Assembly (NCBI RefSeq): GCF_002973535.1
Contig: NZ_PVEP01000001.1
Span: 558,001-622,000 of the forward strand
Direction of reading: 5' to 3'
Length of the DNA stretch: 64,000 bases
From: Albidovulum denitrificans
GTDB taxonomy: Bacteria > Pseudomonadota > Alphaproteobacteria > Rhodobacterales > Rhodobacteraceae
A program made the translations under genes and the position numbers. The notes beneath the pieces were generated by a model. The model did no database searches, had not been told where the DNA came from, and was given only the letters and a program-made list of their open reading frames with translations. Below, piece after piece: positions 33,479-42,104 of the stretch. Each line of letters begins with the position of its first letter. Positions within the stretch are counted from its first letter, which is position 1.

Positions 33479-34589
33479 CTTCTGTGTTCTCCTTGTTGCC
33501 GGGGTCTTGCATCAGGGACGTAACAGCTTCACGAAGCTCGGCCACCTGCGCGTAAAGACGGCCCAGCCGGCGGATGTTTTTCTGCGCATCGACATGGGTG
33601 TCCATCTTCATCGCCGGATAGCCCAGAAGGACGCGGCCCGCCGGGGCGTTGGTCATGATCTTGGTCGCGCCGCCCGCGATCACGTCATCGCCGACGAAAA
33701 GGTTATCCCCCACGCCGCACTGGCCGCCCAGCACCACCCGGTCGCCGATGCGCGAGGACCCGGCGATGCCGACCTGACCGCAAAGCAGCGTGTCACGCCC
33801 CACCGTGACGTTATGGGCGATATGGACGAGGTTATCGAGCTTGGTGCCGGACCCGATCTTCGTCGCCCGGATGGTGCCGCGGTCGATGGTGCAATTGGCG
33901 CCGATCTCCACATCGTCGCCGATCTCCACCGTGCCGAGCGAATGGATACGCAACCAGCTTTGCTGGCGGATCTCGCTCCGTTCGCCAAGGGTCTGGCGGA
34001 TCTCCTCCACCCCCGATTTCTCGGGCGTGACGAAGGAATAGCCGTCCGCGCCGATCACCGCGCCGGGCTGGCAGATCAGGCGGTCGCCGATCCGCACCCG
34101 CGCGCCGATCCGGGCGCCGGAATGGATCAGCGCCCCGGCCCCGATCTCTGCCCCCTCGGCGATGGTCGCATGGGACACGATACGGGCCTTGGGGCCGATC
34201 CGCACGCCCTCGCCGATCACCACGAAGGGGCCGATGGCCGCGCCGGGGCCGATCACGGCCGAGGCGTCGATGACCGCGCTGGGGTGGATGCCCGGCGCGA
34301 TCTTCGGGCCGGGATCGAGGGTCCGGGTCAGGCCCGACATGGCCAGACGCGGCCGCGCGACGAAGATCGCGGCGCGCAGGCCAAGGGCGGCCCGATCCGC
34401 CCCGTCCCAGAGGATCGCGGCCTGCGCCGCGCCCTGGGTCAGCCCGTCGGCATAGGCCGGGTTCATGGCAAGGGCGAGGTCCTCCGGCCCGGCCATCGCA
34501 GGCTCGGCCGCGCGGGTGACGCGGAACTCAACATCCCCCTCGGCGCGGGCATCCAGCGCGCGGGCGATCTCGGCAATCGAATAGGACAT
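33462..34589 (-). CDS. lpxD: UDP-3-O-acylglucosamine N-acyltransferase LpxD
   Basis: 375 aa. The N-terminal uridine-binding domain ([20 protein letters not shown]) is followed by a left-handed beta-helix of hexapeptide repeats ([20 protein letters not shown] and more). The catalytic His lies in [12 protein letters not shown]. LpxD adds the second, N-linked hydroxyacyl chain in lipid A biosynthesis in the cytoplasm. The usual neighbours fabZ and lpxA are absent; an ACP and ketosynthase follow instead. Confidence 0.95.
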   Translation of the reverse strand: MSYSIAEIARALDARAEGDVEFRVTRAAEPAMAGPEDLALAMNPAYADGLTQGAAQAAILWDGADRAALGLRAAIFVARPRLAMSGLTRTLDPGPKIAPGIHPSAVIDASAVIGPGAAIGPFVVIGEGVRIGPKARIVSHATIAEGAEIGAGALIHSGARIGARVRIGDRLICQPGAVIGADGYSFVTPEKSGVEEIRQTLGERSEIRQQSWLRIHSLGTVEIGDDVEIGANCTIDRGTIRATKIGSGTKLDNLVHIAHNVTVGRDTLLCGQVGIAGSSRIGDRVVLGGQCGVGDNLFVGDDVIAGGATKIMTNAPAGRVLLGYPAMKMDTHVDAQKNIRRLGRLYAQVAELREAVTSLMQDPGNKENTEDGGKN

Positions 34590-34634
34590 GTCGGCACCGG
34601 AAGCAGGCCGGGATCAGGTCCCGGCCCCCCGGAT

Positions 34635-36251
34635 TTAGCCGCGAACCTCGGGCAATTCCACCCCGGCCGCCTGAAGCGCGTTGAAAATGCGCCCGTCGCG
34701 GCCATAGACGTCGCGGCGATAGTCGATGCGCCCCTTCGCGGTCGGCCAGGCGGTGAAATAGACCAGATGCACCGGCACCGGTGTTTTCAGCATCAGGGTA
34801 TTCTCCGCCCCGGTCCGCAGATGCGCCTTGAACTCCCCCACCGGGTCGTTGCTTTGCGGCGCCAGAAGCGCATAGGCAAAGTCGAAGGGATCGCCCAGAC
34901 GGATGCAGCCATGGCTATAGGCGCGCACCTCTTTCGAGAAGAGCGATTTCGACGGCGTGTCATGCAGGTAGATGTTCCACTTGTTCGGGAACATGAACTT
35001 CACCAGCCCCAGCGCATTGCTGTTCGAGGGCGGCTGCGACATCGAGAAGGGGAAATTGCGCGCGGTATACTGGCTGAAATCGGCGGTGGAACGGTCCACC
35101 ACACGGCCGCGCCGGTCGACGATCTTGAGATGCCGCGCCGCATTGGGATTGCGCTGAAGCATCGGCAGGTATTCCTTGACCGTGATGGAGCGCGGGACAT
35201 TCCAGGTCGGGTTGATGACCATGAATTCCATCTGGTCGGAGAATTCCGGGCTGCGGCGGTCGGGATTGTCCATGCCGACGACGGTCACGGTTTCGAACGT
35301 GACCTTGCCGTGATCGACGATCTTGGCGGTGAAATCGGGCAGGTTCACCCAGATATGACGCTCGCCCAGCTCAACCCCGTTCATCCAGCGCAACCGCTCA
35401 AGCGCGACGAGAACGGATTTCAGACGCTCCTCGGGGCCAAGGTTCATCAGCGCGATGGTCCCCTTGCCCGCGACGCCGTCGGGGGTGACGCCATTGTCGA
35501 TCTGGAACTGCTGCACCGCCTTCTGGATCGCGCCGTCATAGGCCTGCGTCGCGGTGCGCGGCAGATAGCCCATGCGGATCAGGTGATCGCGCAGCGCAAC
35601 GACACGCGGGCCGCTGTCGCCGGGCTGCAACTTCTCGGCATTGATGCGCGCGCCCCATCCGCCCTGGGCCACCGCGAGTTCGAGATCGCGCTTGGCCTTC
35701 ATCAGTTGCGCATATTCGGGGGCCTTGGGCGCCAGACCGGCGATGTAGCGCCCCGGCTGCGCGGACGCGGCAAACCCGGCCAGAACGGCGGCGCCGTCGG
35801 GCTGGATCACCTCGCGCACGATGCCGCTATCGGCCTTGGACGGCACGATGGCGCCGACCTGAAGGTCATGCGTATAGGCCAGGAAGGCGGCGGCGACCGC
35901 CGCCTCAAGCCGCCCGCGCTGGCGTTCGGAATCCACCGAAGCGAACTGATCGCGCAGCGCGCCGCTGTCATAGCGCGCGGCCGGAAGGCCATGATCGCCC
36001 GCATGGTCAAGCGCCGCGAACAGCGCCGCGCGCCGCCCCGCATCCTCGGCCGAGGTCCAAAGCGGCGCATAATCGCGCGCGCCGTAAAAGGCCGAAAGGA
36101 CCGGATCGCCTGCCACCGCCTCGGCCACCGCCTGACGGAAGGCCAGCGTCTCGACTGCCACGGCGGCCTGAACGCTGGCGAAAAACGCAAGCGCGAGGGC
36201 GGCGAAAGTCCGGGAAGCGGCCGCGAGGCGGCGGGGGCGCGAAATCATCAT
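34635..36251 (-). CDS. L,D-transpeptidase (YcbB/LdtD-like)
   Basis: 538 aa from MMISRPRRLAAASRTF; the longer upstream frame is unsupported. An N-terminal signal peptide or anchor precedes a scaffold-like region (FYGARDYAPLWTSAEDAGRR). Then a peptidoglycan-binding domain (LQPGDSGPRVVALRDHLIRM, AVQQFQIDNGVTPDGVAGKG) and a YkuD catalytic domain with HGCIR in AYSHGCIRLGDPFDFA, holding the nucleophilic Cys. Forms 3-3 cross-links or attaches proteins to murein in the periplasm. Divergent from a DUF882 gene. Confidence 0.93.
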   Translation of the reverse strand: MMISRPRRLAAASRTFAALALAFFASVQAAVAVETLAFRQAVAEAVAGDPVLSAFYGARDYAPLWTSAEDAGRRAALFAALDHAGDHGLPAARYDSGALRDQFASVDSERQRGRLEAAVAAAFLAYTHDLQVGAIVPSKADSGIVREVIQPDGAAVLAGFAASAQPGRYIAGLAPKAPEYAQLMKAKRDLELAVAQGGWGARINAEKLQPGDSGPRVVALRDHLIRMGYLPRTATQAYDGAIQKAVQQFQIDNGVTPDGVAGKGTIALMNLGPEERLKSVLVALERLRWMNGVELGERHIWVNLPDFTAKIVDHGKVTFETVTVVGMDNPDRRSPEFSDQMEFMVINPTWNVPRSITVKEYLPMLQRNPNAARHLKIVDRRGRVVDRSTADFSQYTARNFPFSMSQPPSNSNALGLVKFMFPNKWNIYLHDTPSKSLFSKEVRAYSHGCIRLGDPFDFAYALLAPQSNDPVGEFKAHLRTGAENTLMLKTPVPVHLVYFTAWPTAKGRIDYRRDVYGRDGRIFNALQAAGVELPEVRG

Positions 36252-36564
36252 GGGCAATCCAGCAGCAGCAAGCAGTATTGAAAAAAAGGATCGCCGCAAC
36301 GGTTCGCAGAGTCCATGCCCGGCGCCCGGTTCCGCACCGCCCCGACCCCCACTGTCACCATTGCGCAACGCTGCCCGCAAAACCGCAGCACAAGGGCAAC
36401 ACAGGCGGCCTTTGGGCGAGTTTTTGCCGACCGGCCTTGAATTCTCGATCCGTGGACAATTCCCCGGTTGGCGGCAGAATCATCTTGTGCCATAAGACCG
36501 TTGCACTTGGGGAAAATGGTCACGAGCCGCATCAAGCGGCCTAAACGGGACAGGCGTCAGCGCC
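36252..36564. promoter_or_regulatory. Divergent intergenic region of two cell-wall genes
   Basis: 313 nt without a gene between the divergent L,D-transpeptidase and DUF882 genes; it must hold both promoters. No clear operator, repeat or consensus promoter was recognised. Confidence 0.5.
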
Positions 36565-37134
36565 ATGGTTGAACACGCTCAATCCGGTCTTACCCGCCGC
36601 GGTTTGCTCGGTATCTTTGCCGCCACGGCGGTCGTCGCGGCACCCTCGATGTCCAACGCTTTCGGGATCTTGCGTGGCGCGGGCGATGTCCGCCGCATCC
36701 GCATGTATTCCGGCCGCACGGGGGAATCGATCGACACGATCTACTGGCTGGAAGGCAAGTACATCCCCGAGGCGCTGAACGAGATCACCTATTTCATGCG
36801 CGACTGGCGCCAGGACGAAAAGAAGGACATCGACCCGCGCACGATCGACATCGCCGCCGCCGCGCACCGTCTTCTCGACGTCAACGAACCCTATATGCTG
36901 CTGTCGGGCTACCGCACCGCAAAGACCAACGCGATGCTGCGGTCGTCCTCGCGCGGCGTGGCGCGCAATTCGCTCCACATGAAGGCGCAAGCAGCCGATC
37001 TGCGGATGCGCTCGCGCTCCGTGCCGCAAATCTACCGGGCCGCGACGGCCTGTGAGGCCGGCGGCGTCGGCAAATATTCCCGGTCCAACTTCGTCCACAT
37101 GGACTGCGGCCCGATCCGCACCTGGGGTCGGTAA
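36565..37134 (+). CDS. DUF882 / YcbK (MepK-like) peptidoglycan hydrolase
   Basis: 189 aa with a Tat-type signal (LTRRGLLGIFAATAVVAAPS, twin Arg). The M15-like zinc peptidase fold shows LLSGYRTAKTNAMLR, NSLHMKAQAADLRM (His and Asp ligands) and SNFVHMDCGPIRTWG (third His). E. coli MepK (YcbK) cuts 3-3 cross-links made by L,D-transpeptidases, and this gene is divergent from just such an enzyme. The functional link is inferred from that. Confidence 0.9.
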   Translation: MVEHAQSGLTRRGLLGIFAATAVVAAPSMSNAFGILRGAGDVRRIRMYSGRTGESIDTIYWLEGKYIPEALNEITYFMRDWRQDEKKDIDPRTIDIAAAAHRLLDVNEPYMLLSGYRTAKTNAMLRSSSRGVARNSLHMKAQAADLRMRSRSVPQIYRAATACEAGGVGKYSRSNFVHMDCGPIRTWGR

Positions 37135-37232
37135 ACGTTCAGGCAGGTCTGTAACGACCAGGGAGGCGTCGGGGTTCCGGCGCCTCTTTCATTTTTTGCC
37201 CCCCGCCAGAAAGGAAGGACCGGCCCCTTATG

Positions 37233-37319
37233 GCATTTCGGGTTTACGCTGACTCAGAATTTGAACTTGTTTCGTTCGAATTCAGATACTTGCTTTCTCA
37301 ACGCAACCCGAAACGCTTC
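37233..37319 (-). repeat. 88-bp palindromic intergenic repeat, copy B
   Basis: In reverse complement it starts GAAGCGTTTCGGGTTGCGTT and ends GTAAACCCGAAATGC, with internal GAATTCGAAC-GAAACAA-GTTCAAATTC. It aligns end to end with copies at 11906 and 58532. It lies between two convergent genes. Confidence 0.85.
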
Positions 37320-37367
37320 AGGACCGGCCCTGCCCCCTCCCCGGCGTTCTTCCCCGTGAGTGACGGC

Positions 37368-38471
37368 TTATTCCGCCGCTTGTGACGACAAGACACCCCG
37401 CGCGATCTGGTCGGCCTCGATCGATTCGAAGAGCGCCTTGAAGTTGCCCTCCCCGAAACCGTCATCGCCCTTGCGCTGGATGAATTCGAAGAAGATCGGC
37501 CCGACCATGGTTTTCGAGAAGATCTGAAGCAGGATCTTCGTCTCGCCGCCATCGACGACGCCTTCGCCGTCGATCAGGATGCCATGCTTCTTCAGCCGTT
37601 CGACCGGCTCCTCATGGCCCTGCACGCGGGTCTGGCTCTGGTCGTAATAGGCCGCGGGCGGCGCGGGCATGAAGCGGATGCCATTGGCGGCAATGGCGTC
37701 GGTGGCGCCATAGATATCCTCGGTCCCGACCGCGATATGCTGGATCCCCTCCCCCTTGTAGCGCTTGAGGTATTCGACGATCTGCCCCGTCTCGCCCCGG
37801 TCCTCGTTGATCGGGATACGGATGCGGCCGCAGGGCGAGGTCAGCGCGCGGCTGGTCAACCCGGTATACTTGCCGGAAATGTCGAAAAAGCGAATCTCGC
37901 GGAAGTTGAACAGGTCACCGTAAAAGCGGAACCAGACATCCATGTTGCCCTTGTGGACATTGTGGGTGAGGTGGTCGAGGTAGTAAAAGCCCACCCCCGC
38001 CGGATGGGCATCCGCCAGCCAGTCGAATTCGGCGTTATAGGGCGAGCTGTCCCAGTACTGGTCGATGAAATAGATCAGGCTGCCGCCGATGCCGACGATG
38101 GCAGGCACATCCATGGTCTTGCCCGTGCCGGTATAGGGCGTGGCGCCCTTGGCGACGGCGTGGTCAAAGGCGTGACGGGCATCGACCACCCGCCAAGCCA
38201 TCGACGGCGCGCAAGGCCCGTGCTCCGCGACAAAGGCGCGGGCATGGCTGCCGGGGTCGTCGTTCAGCACATAGGTGATGTCGCCCTGCTGCCAAAGCTC
38301 GATCGCCTTCGCCTTGTGGCGGGCGACGCGGGCAAAGCCCATCTCGGCGAAAATCTCGCGCAGCTTCTCCGGCTCGGGATGGGCGAATTCGACGAATTCG
38401 AACCCGTCGGTCCCGGCGGGGTTCCTGTCGCTGATCGTTGCGCGCGGGGCGTCATGCGGGAAGGGTCCCAT
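37368..38471 (-). CDS. hppD: 4-hydroxyphenylpyruvate dioxygenase
   Basis: 367 aa from the ATG at 38471 (AGGAGA 7 nt upstream; the ATG at 38489 is less likely). It converts 4-hydroxyphenylpyruvate to homogentisate using Fe2+ and O2. The iron ligands are visible: His in YYLDHLTHNVHKG, His in GIQHIAVGTEDI and Glu in IFFEFIQRKGDDGFG. With the divergent Lrp-type regulator and maiA it marks the tyrosine/homogentisate route; homogentisate dioxygenase and fumarylacetoacetase are not in the window. Confidence 0.95.
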   Translation of the reverse strand: MGPFPHDAPRATISDRNPAGTDGFEFVEFAHPEPEKLREIFAEMGFARVARHKAKAIELWQQGDITYVLNDDPGSHARAFVAEHGPCAPSMAWRVVDARHAFDHAVAKGATPYTGTGKTMDVPAIVGIGGSLIYFIDQYWDSSPYNAEFDWLADAHPAGVGFYYLDHLTHNVHKGNMDVWFRFYGDLFNFREIRFFDISGKYTGLTSRALTSPCGRIRIPINEDRGETGQIVEYLKRYKGEGIQHIAVGTEDIYGATDAIAANGIRFMPAPPAAYYDQSQTRVQGHEEPVERLKKHGILIDGEGVVDGGETKILLQIFSKTMVGPIFFEFIQRKGDDGFGEGNFKALFESIEADQIARGVLSSQAAE

Positions 38472-38521
38472 CGAAAGCTCTCCTGCCATCCTGTTTCAAT
38501 TGAAATTATATCGCTTGCGAC

Positions 38522-38566
38522 GCGCAATTGCTTTGCATAGTAATGGGCGAAATGGCAGAATTGCGC
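38522..38566. promoter_or_regulatory. Candidate Lrp-type operator between hppD and its regulator
   Basis: GCGCAATT at 38522-38529 and its inverse AATTGCGC at 38559-38566 flank the divergent promoter space. A third, self-complementary copy (TTGCGCAATT, 38623-38632) lies in the start of the regulator gene. Such spaced half-sites suit an AsnC/Lrp octamer. Confidence 0.45.
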
Positions 38567-38590
38567 ATCCTTGGTGAGAGCAAGATCAAA

Positions 38591-39064
38591 ATGACGCACG
38601 AAATCCGCATAGATGACTTTGATTGCGCAATTCTTGCGGCGCTGCAAAAGGACGGCGCGATGACCAATGCCGCGCTGGCGGAGCGGGTCAATCTTTCCGC
38701 CTCGCAAATCTCCCGCCGCCGCAGCGCGCTGGAAGAGGCCGGCGTGATCGAGGGCTATTCGGCACGTCTTGGCGCCGCGAAACTGGGCTATGGCCTGCGC
38801 GCCGTGATCCGCGTCAACCTGCGCAGCCACGGGCCGGGCAAGGATGAGGACTTCGCCCGCTTCGTCGCCAGCCATCCGCAAATCCGCTCCGCCTTCTCGG
38901 TATCGGGCGATGCCGATTACATTCTCGATGTCCGCATGACCGACCTCGACGCCTTCGCCGATTTCGTCCACAGCGCGCTTCTGCCCCATCCGCAGGTGTC
39001 GCAGGTCCGCTCCGAGATCGTGCTGAAGACGCTGAAGGACGACCGCGGCCTGCCGCTGGGCTAG
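38591..39064 (+). CDS. Lrp/AsnC family transcriptional regulator
   Basis: 157 aa from the ATG at 38591; the frame is open 63 nt further up, but family members start near MTHEIRIDDFDCAILAALQK. The N-terminal HTH is NAALAERVNLSASQISRRRS. The C-terminal RAM effector domain is GLRAVIRVNLRSHGP, FSVSGDADYILDVRMTDLDA. Divergent from hppD and followed by maiA, so it probably controls aromatic amino acid catabolism. Confidence 0.92.
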   Translation: MTHEIRIDDFDCAILAALQKDGAMTNAALAERVNLSASQISRRRSALEEAGVIEGYSARLGAAKLGYGLRAVIRVNLRSHGPGKDEDFARFVASHPQIRSAFSVSGDADYILDVRMTDLDAFADFVHSALLPHPQVSQVRSEIVLKTLKDDRGLPLG

Positions 39065-39096
39065 CCCCGCGCGCCCCGCTTGAAGAAAGGTAAGAC

Positions 39097-39714
39097 ATGA
39101 TAACGCTTTACGATTACTGGCGCTCTTCCTCCTCCTACCGGGTGCGCATCGCGCTGTCGCTGACCGGGCTGCATTGGAACCGCGTCGCGGTGGACCTCGC
39201 CAAGGGCGAACAGGCGACCGAGGCGCATCTGCACCGCAACCCGCAGGCCCTTGTCCCGGTGCTGGAAATCGACGGCGCGCGGCTGACCCAGTCGCTGGCC
39301 ATCATCGACTATCTCGACGAAACGCGGGACCTTGGCCTTTGGCCGGACAACCCGCTGTGCCGGGCGCGGGTCAAGGCGATGACCCATGCCATCGCGATGG
39401 AGATCCAGCCCGTCTGTAACCTGCGCGTGGCGCGCTACGCGGCGGCGCAGTCGCAGGGCGCCATCACCGAGGAAAGCTGGATGCGGGCCTTCATCGCCCC
39501 CGGCCTTGCCGCCCTTGAGGCGATGGTGGACGATGGCGATTACTGCTATCGCCACATGGTCACGGTCGCCGACATCTGCCTTGTGCCGCAGCTATACAAC
39601 GCCCGCCGCTGGGGCGTGGACCTGACAGCCTTCCCCCGCCTTACCCGCATCGCCGCCAACCTCGAAACCCTGCCCGCCTTCGCCGCCGCCCACCCTGATC
39701 GGTTCAAGGGGTAA
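39097..39714 (+). CDS. maiA: Maleylacetoacetate isomerase
   Basis: 205 aa. Zeta-class glutathione S-transferase with the characteristic SSSSYRVRIALSL motif (glutathione-activating Ser), NPQALVPVLEIDG and ITQSLAII-type ADP pocket (LTQSLAIIDYLDE). It isomerises maleylacetoacetate to fumarylacetoacetate with glutathione. The C-terminal helical domain contains TVADICLVPQLYNARRWGVD. Starts 32 nt after the regulator and probably shares its transcript. Confidence 0.95.
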   Translation: MITLYDYWRSSSSYRVRIALSLTGLHWNRVAVDLAKGEQATEAHLHRNPQALVPVLEIDGARLTQSLAIIDYLDETRDLGLWPDNPLCRARVKAMTHAIAMEIQPVCNLRVARYAAAQSQGAITEESWMRAFIAPGLAALEAMVDDGDYCYRHMVTVADICLVPQLYNARRWGVDLTAFPRLTRIAANLETLPAFAAAHPDRFKG

Positions 39715-39771
39715 GTACGGCCGCGCGGCCAGACGCCGATTGGGGCCGCTGTGCTATCGGGAAGGGGGTTC

Positions 39772-39821
39772 TGGCGCACCCGAGAGGATTCGAACCTCTG
39801 GCCTCTGCCTTCGGAGGGCAG
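39772..39821 (-). repeat. att duplication (3' part of tRNA-Arg) at the left end of the mini-element
   Basis: 50 bp identical to 43104-43153: the 3' end of tRNA-Arg(CCG) from the anticodon region to CCA. Identity ends sharply on both sides. Confidence 0.95.
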
Positions 39822-39949
39822 ATTCGTACCGCAGATTCTCTGAAAATTCGGCAAATACCCCTCTTTCGTTCGCGTAATCGCGAACGTTCTGATGCGCATT
39901 TCAGGGGCGCGCCCCAGATATTGCCGCCCATCCGCTGCGAGGTGGCGTG

Positions 39950-40177
39950 ATGGCTGACCGCCTCCATGCAGGAAACGGCTGCACCTGTGATTGGTGCGCC
40001 CCGACGCCCGAGGGGAAGGCCGAGGCGGCCCGCATCGGCGCCGCCATAGATGAGCGAAACGTGCTGTTCGACAAATGGCTACTTCTAGATCCGGATAAAC
40101 GCCCGGCCTTCCATGTCTGGGCTGACGCAAAGCGATCCGAAAGACGAGCCAGAGGTATTCGGGAGGGCGCCCAATGA
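39950..40177 (+). CDS. Small Cys-containing hypothetical phage protein
   Basis: 75 aa from the ATG at 39950 (GAGG upstream; a GTG directly before is the alternative). N-terminal HAGNGCTCDWCAPTPEGKAE has a C-x-C-x-x-C cluster; the rest is charged helix. Stop overlaps the next ATG (ATGA). Confidence 0.6.
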   Translation: MADRLHAGNGCTCDWCAPTPEGKAEAARIGAAIDERNVLFDKWLLLDPDKRPAFHVWADAKRSERRARGIREGAQ

Positions 40178-40350
40178 AGATCGCCGCCTGCATCCTCATC
40201 ATCTCCGCTACGACAGGCGATTGCGTGAAGGAACGCGACGGTCGCTGCAAGTGCGTGTCGCCGAACGAGATCGCGGCGCTTGAGAAGGAGCCCGACATAT
40301 GGGACCGGCTCAAGGCCGCCGTGGCGGCAGAAAAGGCCGGCCGGAAATGA
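40174..40350 (+). CDS. Small hypothetical protein, possibly exported
   Basis: 58 aa, read directly from the sequence. MKIAACILIISATTGDC is a short hydrophobic N-terminus, followed by a Cys-rich stretch (CVKERDGRCKCVSPNEIAAL). It could be a small exported protein, but a lipobox is not convincing. Overlaps its neighbours by 4 nt on both sides. Confidence 0.55.
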   Translation: MKIAACILIISATTGDCVKERDGRCKCVSPNEIAALEKEPDIWDRLKAAVAAEKAGRK

Positions 40351-40553
40351 TCTACGCCATCATCATCGCCGCCGTGATCTTCACGGTTGCCGCGTGGATC
40401 TACGCCATCATCTTCATAGCGGCCTGCGCCTACTGGTTCCCCCGCCGGATGCTGGAAGGCCGCGACTTGGTGTCCGCCGGCGCCCTCACATCGGCCGCAA
40501 TCGCACTGACCTATCTGGTGATCCGCCTATGTCTGACCGTCACACCTGCCTGA
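40347..40553 (+). CDS. Small two-helix membrane protein
   Basis: 68 aa from the ATG at 40347. Two hydrophobic segments (MIYAIIIAAVIFTVAAWIYA with the following residues, and SAGALTSAAIALTYLVIRLC). No family recognised. Confidence 0.6.
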   Translation: MIYAIIIAAVIFTVAAWIYAIIFIAACAYWFPRRMLEGRDLVSAGALTSAAIALTYLVIRLCLTVTPA

Positions 40554-40894
40554 TGCCGGGCTGCCGCCGCACTCGTGCGCCAGCCGGTTTCTCTGAATGG
40601 ATTTGCGCGCGGCACTGGTCGGCCGTCCCGAAGCAGAACCTCGCGCCCTACGGCAAAGAGGGGCTGCCGATCATGCGCGGCTTCGTGAAACTCAAGGAAG
40701 CCTGCGCCTATTTCGGCTTCGACATGACCGATGCGCACGACGCCATGGCGGATGCGCAGGCTGCGCGCCAGATCCTCGCGCGCCTCATCGCGGATGGGCG
40801 GATGCCGGAAGCCAAGGTCCACTACGCCAAGAACCGGCCCATGCCGGCCGATGCGCCGATCACGGCCGTCGATGGCGCGGAGGCGGCGGAATGA
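40529..40894 (+). CDS. Apparent fusion: zinc-finger-like N-terminus with DnaQ exonuclease C-terminus
   Basis: 121 aa from the ATG at 40529. Residues ~6-35 (CLMPGCRRTRAPAGFSEWIC, then ARHW) form a Cys/His cluster as in a small phage zinc-finger protein. From ~55, GFVKLKEACAYFGFDMTDAH, then DAMADAQAARQILARLI, matches the C-terminal part of DnaQ-like 3'-5' exonucleases (HxAxxDA region). Motifs Exo I and II are absent, so exonuclease activity is not expected. Best explained as an in-frame deletion joining two phage genes. Confidence 0.65.
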   Translation: MSDRHTCLMPGCRRTRAPAGFSEWICARHWSAVPKQNLAPYGKEGLPIMRGFVKLKEACAYFGFDMTDAHDAMADAQAARQILARLIADGRMPEAKVHYAKNRPMPADAPITAVDGAEAAE

Positions 40895-41244
40895 CGCGGG
40901 AACGCTTCCTGAACGCCGCCAAGATCCTCCTGAACATCGACAAAGATGAACTTGAGGCGGCAGGCGTTCTCACGCCAGGCGCGGTCGGCGGAAGCGATTG
41001 GACGCGCTTCAACGATGAGCCTCTGATCTTCCTCGTGAAACTGCCGGATGACCGCTATGCGCGCCTCTGGCAGATGATCGAGGCGCGCCAGCCGAAGCAA
41101 AAGAAGCCTGGCTCATCGTTTCACGCAGCGCTCACCGTAGAACGCCTGATCCGCATCAAGGACCACCTTTCAAACCAGAAAGAGCGCGACGCGATCAACG
41201 AAGCGGTGGCCGCAATCTACAAACTTGAGGAGGTCTCTGCATGA
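40891..41244 (+). CDS. Hypothetical phage-type protein
   Basis: 117 aa from the ATG at 40891, overlapping the previous stop by 4 nt. Mixed alpha/beta, with PLIFLVKLPDDRYARLWQMI and RLIRIKDHLSNQKERDAINE. No family recognised. Confidence 0.6.
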   Translation: MTRERFLNAAKILLNIDKDELEAAGVLTPGAVGGSDWTRFNDEPLIFLVKLPDDRYARLWQMIEARQPKQKKPGSSFHAALTVERLIRIKDHLSNQKERDAINEAVAAIYKLEEVSA

Positions 41245-41489
41245 AACCGCGCACCGAGAAGGGCGAGAAGATCGGCGGAGGGTTCTTCGTCCATCGCCGC
41301 GGCAAGAAGTCCCGCCGCATCAGGGCTGCCGCATTCCCGTTCGAACACGGCACGTTGATGGCGGCCATATCCGAATGCGAGCGTCTGGCGAAGGCCAATC
41401 CGGGCGAAACCTATGTCGTCGTCGGACAGTGCTACGAGGCGCTTGTCGAGCGTGAGGCTGTCGAGGAAACGGTGGTGGAGTCGGCCTGA
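41241..41489 (+). CDS. Small basic hypothetical phage protein
   Basis: 82 aa, starting MKPRTEKGEKIGGGFFVHRR. Basic N-terminus and a C-terminal strand-helix (NPGETYVVVGQCYEALVERE). Overlaps the neighbouring genes by 4 nt and 1 nt. No family recognised. Confidence 0.6.
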   Translation: MKPRTEKGEKIGGGFFVHRRGKKSRRIRAAAFPFEHGTLMAAISECERLAKANPGETYVVVGQCYEALVEREAVEETVVESA

Positions 41490-41767
41490 TGCGTGACCTG
41501 TTCGGCAACGAGATCACGGAAGAGGAGGCGCGTCGCCGTCTCAAACGCCGTGACCCTGAGCCGAACGGGTACGCATGGAAACCGGGAACTGGACCGGAAG
41601 GCGAGAAGTGCAAAGGCTGTGAGTATTTCGTGAGACGCCACATGTCGAAGACATACTTCAAGTGCCGACTGGCGCGGGAGAATTGGACCAAAACCAGACG
41701 CACCGACATCAAGGCCAACGCCCCGGCCTGCAAGTTCTGGAAGGCGATTTCCGATGACGAGCGCTAG
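41489..41767 (+). CDS. Small Cys-cluster hypothetical phage protein
   Basis: 92 aa, starting MRDLFGNEITEEEARRRLKR. A CKGCEYF ... FKCRLARENW ... APACKFW cysteine pattern suggests zinc binding. Similar proteins are common in Rhodobacteraceae prophages, as recalled from the family look. Confidence 0.65.
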   Translation: MRDLFGNEITEEEARRRLKRRDPEPNGYAWKPGTGPEGEKCKGCEYFVRRHMSKTYFKCRLARENWTKTRRTDIKANAPACKFWKAISDDER

Positions 41768-42104
41768 GCTATGGACAATCGACCAGACTGCCGCGCACCT
41801 TGGGGTGCCGGTCAAGGCGCTTGAGCGCGCCGCGATCGACGGCGGTTTCATTGTCCAGATCGGGAGCGCGAAGCGCATCAACCCCGATGAGATCGAGGAG
41901 CTGATCGAAACATGCCGCGTCCGTCAAAAGGTGCCAGGGTCTACGAGCGGAAAAGGAAAGACCGAGAGCCGGTCTGGGTCATCCGTGACGGAGCCTTCGA
42001 AAAGCAGACCGGCGCGCGAAACCGCGTCGAAGCTGAAACAGCGCTCGCACAGTACATCAACGGAAGAGGGCTGCCCGGTAGTGCCTCTGCGCCGGAGGAC
42101 ATGA
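41754..42104 (+). CDS. Excisionase-like HTH protein overlapping the integrase
   Basis: 116 aa. Residues ~8-60 (WTIDQTAAHLGVPVKALERA, GSAKRINPDEIEELIETC) form a small winged-HTH like recombination directionality factors. The tail is Ser/Thr/Pro-rich and overlaps the first 193 nt of the integrase in another frame. Whether the tail is functional is unclear, but no earlier stop exists. A start 14 nt before the end of the preceding gene supports coupling. Confidence 0.65.
   Translation: MTSARLWTIDQTAAHLGVPVKALERAAIDGGFIVQIGSAKRINPDEIEELIETCRVRQKVPGSTSGKGKTESRSGSSVTEPSKSRPARETASKLKQRSHSTSTEEGCPVVPLRRRT

Noticed and set aside
33435-36281. 948-aa plus-strand open frame
   Set aside because: Antisense shadow of lpxD and the L,D-transpeptidase. 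Composition is H/R/G/D-rich without motifs, typical of mirrored high-GC coding sequence.
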